Source: Coriobacteriales bacterium (GTDB lineage Bacteria; Actinomycetota; Coriobacteriia; Coriobacteriales; UBA8131). Taken from it: a stretch of 6,598 nt of DNA. Below are positions 5,499-6,598 of this stretch, one piece after another. Under the pieces are notes generated by a model that was not told the origin of the DNA, ran no database searches, and was given only the letters and a program-made list of their open reading frames with translations. The stretch is from contig JAITUO010000044.1 in assembly GCA_031286245.1 (NCBI GenBank), positions 1 through 6,598 on the forward strand, written 5' to 3'. Both the position numbers and the translations under genes were made by a program. How positions within the stretch are numbered: the stretch's first letter is position 1; every line of letters starts with the position of its first letter.

Positions 5499-5557
5499 TC
5501 TTATCCATAAATGAATAGTAACTACACAGCAATCTACAAGCTTTCATGTGGATAAGA
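5499..5557. repeat. Inverted repeat of DnaA-box-like sites
   Basis: TCTTATCCA (5499-5507) and TGGATAAGA (5549-5557) are perfect 9-bp inverted arms 41 bases apart. The right arm lies in an exact complement of the DnaA box (TGTGGATAA, 5547-5555); the left is a one-mismatch box (TTATCCATA, 5501-5509). Two boxes without an AT-rich unwinding region or dnaA/dnaN do not make an origin. Confidence 0.4.
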
Positions 5558-5559
5558 CC
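5546..5559 (+). repeat. Intergenic motif copy 4 (ATGTGGATAAGACC)
   Basis: This fourth copy of ATGTGGAKAARMCC lies 58 bases after the methyltransferase stop. It is also framed by CTTTCAT (5541-5547) and ATGAAAG (5574-5580), a 7-bp inverted repeat. Confidence 0.5.
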
Positions 5560-5767
5560 GTGTCTGTCTGTTGATGAAAGATTCGCACAAGCATAAATCG
5601 CCAGTACAAAGCTTGGCGTGAACCTCCCACAAATTGTAAGGGGTTTCAACACATAGCTTCTGGTGGAGTGCTGCGTATTGCCGAAACCATGCCCAAAGTG
5701 GTGTAACCCTTGCTACCTTACATTGCCTGCACTGCACTCCCTGTGCATTCAACCCGAAAAATGGCCT

Positions 5768-5865
5768 AAAAGTGGACTTGTGTAGTGGGTTTTACCGCTG
5801 AGACGCCCAAATTCTGTAGAATTCAGCCTATTTCTGCCAAATATCCACTACACAAGTCCACTTTT
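5768..5865. repeat. 21-bp perfect inverted repeat around 56 bp (MITE-like or cruciform element)
   Basis: The left arm (5768-5788) begins AAAAGTGGACTTGTG, and the right arm (5845-5865) is its exact reverse complement over all 21 bases. Outside them, CCT and GGG extend the pairing past one mismatch. The centre has nested dyads: GCTGA (5797-5801) with TCAGC (5823-5827), and inside these ATTCT (5811-5815) with AGAAT (5818-5822). No transposase is present. The GTGGAC end recalls the termini of some IS3-family elements, from memory, so a miniature non-autonomous element or a collapsed insertion is plausible. No clear target duplication was found. A T-run is absent, so it is not a normal terminator. 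Confidence 0.8.
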
Positions 5866-5925
5866 GGGACAAAAAACATGTAATACGTGTACATCGATCA
5901 CCAGTCCTACGATTGAGCAATCATT

Positions 5926-6111
5926 TTGGCCTATGAGTTTCCAGGCAAGAACGCTAATAGTTTCTTTGAATGGTTCACTTATAACAATCAGACGATTGAC
6001 GGTAAAAGCAGGATAAAAGCATATGCGCTTATCGACAACTCATTGCTCGATGTAGAGTACCACGCTGATCTGCAATCGCTTAAACAACTAAAACCAGTAA
6101 TCTATATATAA
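5926..6111 (+). pseudogene. Fragment resembling the N-terminus of a Fic-type protein
   Basis: This 61-codon open frame starts at TTG with no ribosome binding site and no in-frame ATG, and an in-frame TGA stands at 5914. Two phrases resemble, from memory, the N-terminal part of Fic-domain proteins: FFEWFTYNNQTIDGKSR (like the YSSNxIEG inhibitory-helix region) and LLDVEYHADLQSLKQL (like the IEVGTxKGLQQIH stretch). Everything after that, including the HPFx(D/E)GNGR active site, is missing. It therefore looks like the remains of a toxin or AMP-transferase gene cut short on both sides. The family assignment is weak; it could equally be an unrelated short frame. Confidence 0.3.
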
Positions 6112-6134
6112 CACGTATAGAACTATATGAATTG

Positions 6135-6143
6135 TGCTAGAAT
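6135..6143 (+). promoter_or_regulatory. Extended -10 promoter for the lipoprotein gene
   Basis: TGC directly precedes TAGAAT (6138-6143), an extended -10 with five of six matches. The -35 position holds no good hexamer, which extended -10 promoters tolerate. The leader would be about 25 bases and contains GAGGAG (6161-6166) seven bases before the ATG. Confidence 0.42.
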
Positions 6144-6173
6144 AATTCTCTAAGGACAAAGAGGAGCATGATA

Positions 6174-6598
6174 ATGAAAAGCATAACTAGTTCATTCTTA
6201 TCAGGGCTCTTGTGCATTGTGATAGCTCTGACAACCAGTTCAAGCCTTTCTGGTTGCGTGGTGGCACCATGGGACATGTTTCGGACACAAGAAGGCTGGG
6301 AACCATCCAACTATTATATAGACCAATACCTCGTCTATGACGGTAATCCGATTGAGCTAACCATGGTGCTAGGTGGCTATGTAGAAGCATGCGAGATTGG
6401 GGTTTTGGTGTTTATCGATGGGATCATCCAGGTTTATCACACCGAGCAGGCAGAGCAAGACGCCTATATACATAACTCAAAATACGCTGCCAACGAGCGT
6501 AGAGAAGTGACACTGTTCGTTGAACCAAATATCGGTAGTAAAGGCGAAACTCTCTATCTGGGTACGGTGGTGATAAAAAACCCCGATGCTGTACTACA
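6174..6598 (+). CDS. Putative lipoprotein of unknown function, N-terminal part (runs off window)
   Basis: At least 141 codons are open to the window end. Residues 1-28 are a lipoprotein signal peptide: K2, a hydrophobic core FLSGLLCIVIALT, and a lipobox LSGC with the lipidated cysteine at 28. The protein is therefore expected to be anchored on the outer face of the cytoplasmic membrane. After this the chain alternates short strand-like segments (IELTMVLGGYVEACEIGVLVFIDG cannot be quoted in full as one motif; its core is VEACEIGVLVFIDG, then EVTLFVEPNIG, TLYLGTVVIKNP), suggesting an all-beta, perhaps immunoglobulin-like fold. I do not recognise the family. ATG 6174 is preferred over the in-frame ATG 6168 because GAGGAG is seven bases from the former and one from the latter. 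It stands alone behind its own promoter. Confidence 0.8.
   Translation, partial: MKSITSSFLSGLLCIVIALTTSSSLSGCVVAPWDMFRTQEGWEPSNYYIDQYLVYDGNPIELTMVLGGYVEACEIGVLVFIDGIIQVYHTEQAEQDAYIHNSKYAANERREVTLFVEPNIGSKGETLYLGTVVIKNPDAVL

Larger units (their letters stand above)
5488..6173. other. Long region with no convincing intact gene
   Basis: Between the methyltransferase stop and the lipoprotein start I find only remnants and structural DNA. These are a 10-bp palindrome AAGAGCTCTT (5493-5502), a 9-bp inverted repeat of DnaA-box-like sites (5499-5557), motif copy 4, a long inverted repeat (5768-5865), a Fic-like fragment (5926-6111) and an extended -10 promoter (6135-6143). A 72-codon minus-strand frame at 5534-5752 begins with TTG, has no ribosome binding site and no family likeness that I recognise. 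Confidence 0.6.

Noticed and set aside
477..5559. The repeated intergenic motif as integron attC sites
   Set aside because: The copies lack the paired RYYYAAC/GTTRRRY cores and long imperfect stems of attC, and the genes are not all in one direction as cassettes usually are.
5017..5652. 211-codon minus-strand frame
   Set aside because: Most of it lies antisense to the methyltransferase, whose motifs and strong ribosome site show it is the real gene.
5534..5752. 72-codon minus-strand frame with several cysteines (CRQC, CLC)
   Set aside because: It starts with TTG without a ribosome binding site, has no family that I recognise, and covers the motif copy and facing DnaA boxes. It may be residue of an old element, but I cannot support it as a gene.

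Overview
The window is 6.6 kb of bacterial DNA of moderate GC (by eye). It has Shine-Dalgarno sites ahead of most genes, a classical signal peptide and a lipobox. The divergent pair at 3620-5487, a corrinoid-type Fe-S reductase and a uroporphyrinogen-decarboxylase-family methyltransferase, points to an anaerobe. A Chloroflexota (Dehalococcoidia-like) or clostridial host would fit, but nothing here settles the taxonomy.

Layout: (1) 1-361, minus, is the N-terminal part of a secreted protein of the carbohydrate-binding/beta-helix type, cut by the window edge. (2) 362-680 is a divergent control region with a promoter for the secreted protein and an operator-like cluster of TGTC/GACA half-sites ahead of the next gene. 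(3) 681-1649, plus, encodes a 322-aa protein built of five 43-aa helix-turn-helix modules, with a lysine-rich 8-residue repeat linker between modules 1 and 2. I know of no described system with this architecture. (4) 1869-3395, minus, is an AbiE-type (type IV) toxin-antitoxin operon, antitoxin first and nucleotidyltransferase toxin second, convergent with the HTH-array gene. (5) 3620-4312, minus, is a short QueG-like double [4Fe-4S] protein, divergent from (6) 4462-5487, plus, a URO-D/MtaA-like methyltransferase whose C-ending codon use differs from the genes around it. (7) 5488-6173 has no convincing intact gene. It holds a 21-bp perfect inverted repeat around a 56-bp centre and a fragment resembling the N-terminus of a Fic-type protein. 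(8) 6174-6598, plus, is the start of a lipoprotein gene.

How the parts may work together: abiEi/abiEii form a self-contained toxin-antitoxin unit in which the antitoxin's winged helix probably represses its own promoter. The Fe-S protein and the methyltransferase share a 149-bp divergent promoter region and probably serve one corrinoid-dependent methyl-transfer route. The corrinoid protein and substrate-specific methyltransferase that would complete it are not in the window. The HTH-array protein probably binds DNA through several modules at once. Its own upstream operator-like cluster, and a 14-bp motif (ATGTGGAKAARMCC) found four times, always outside the annotated genes and on the same strand, are candidate targets. 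That link is inference.
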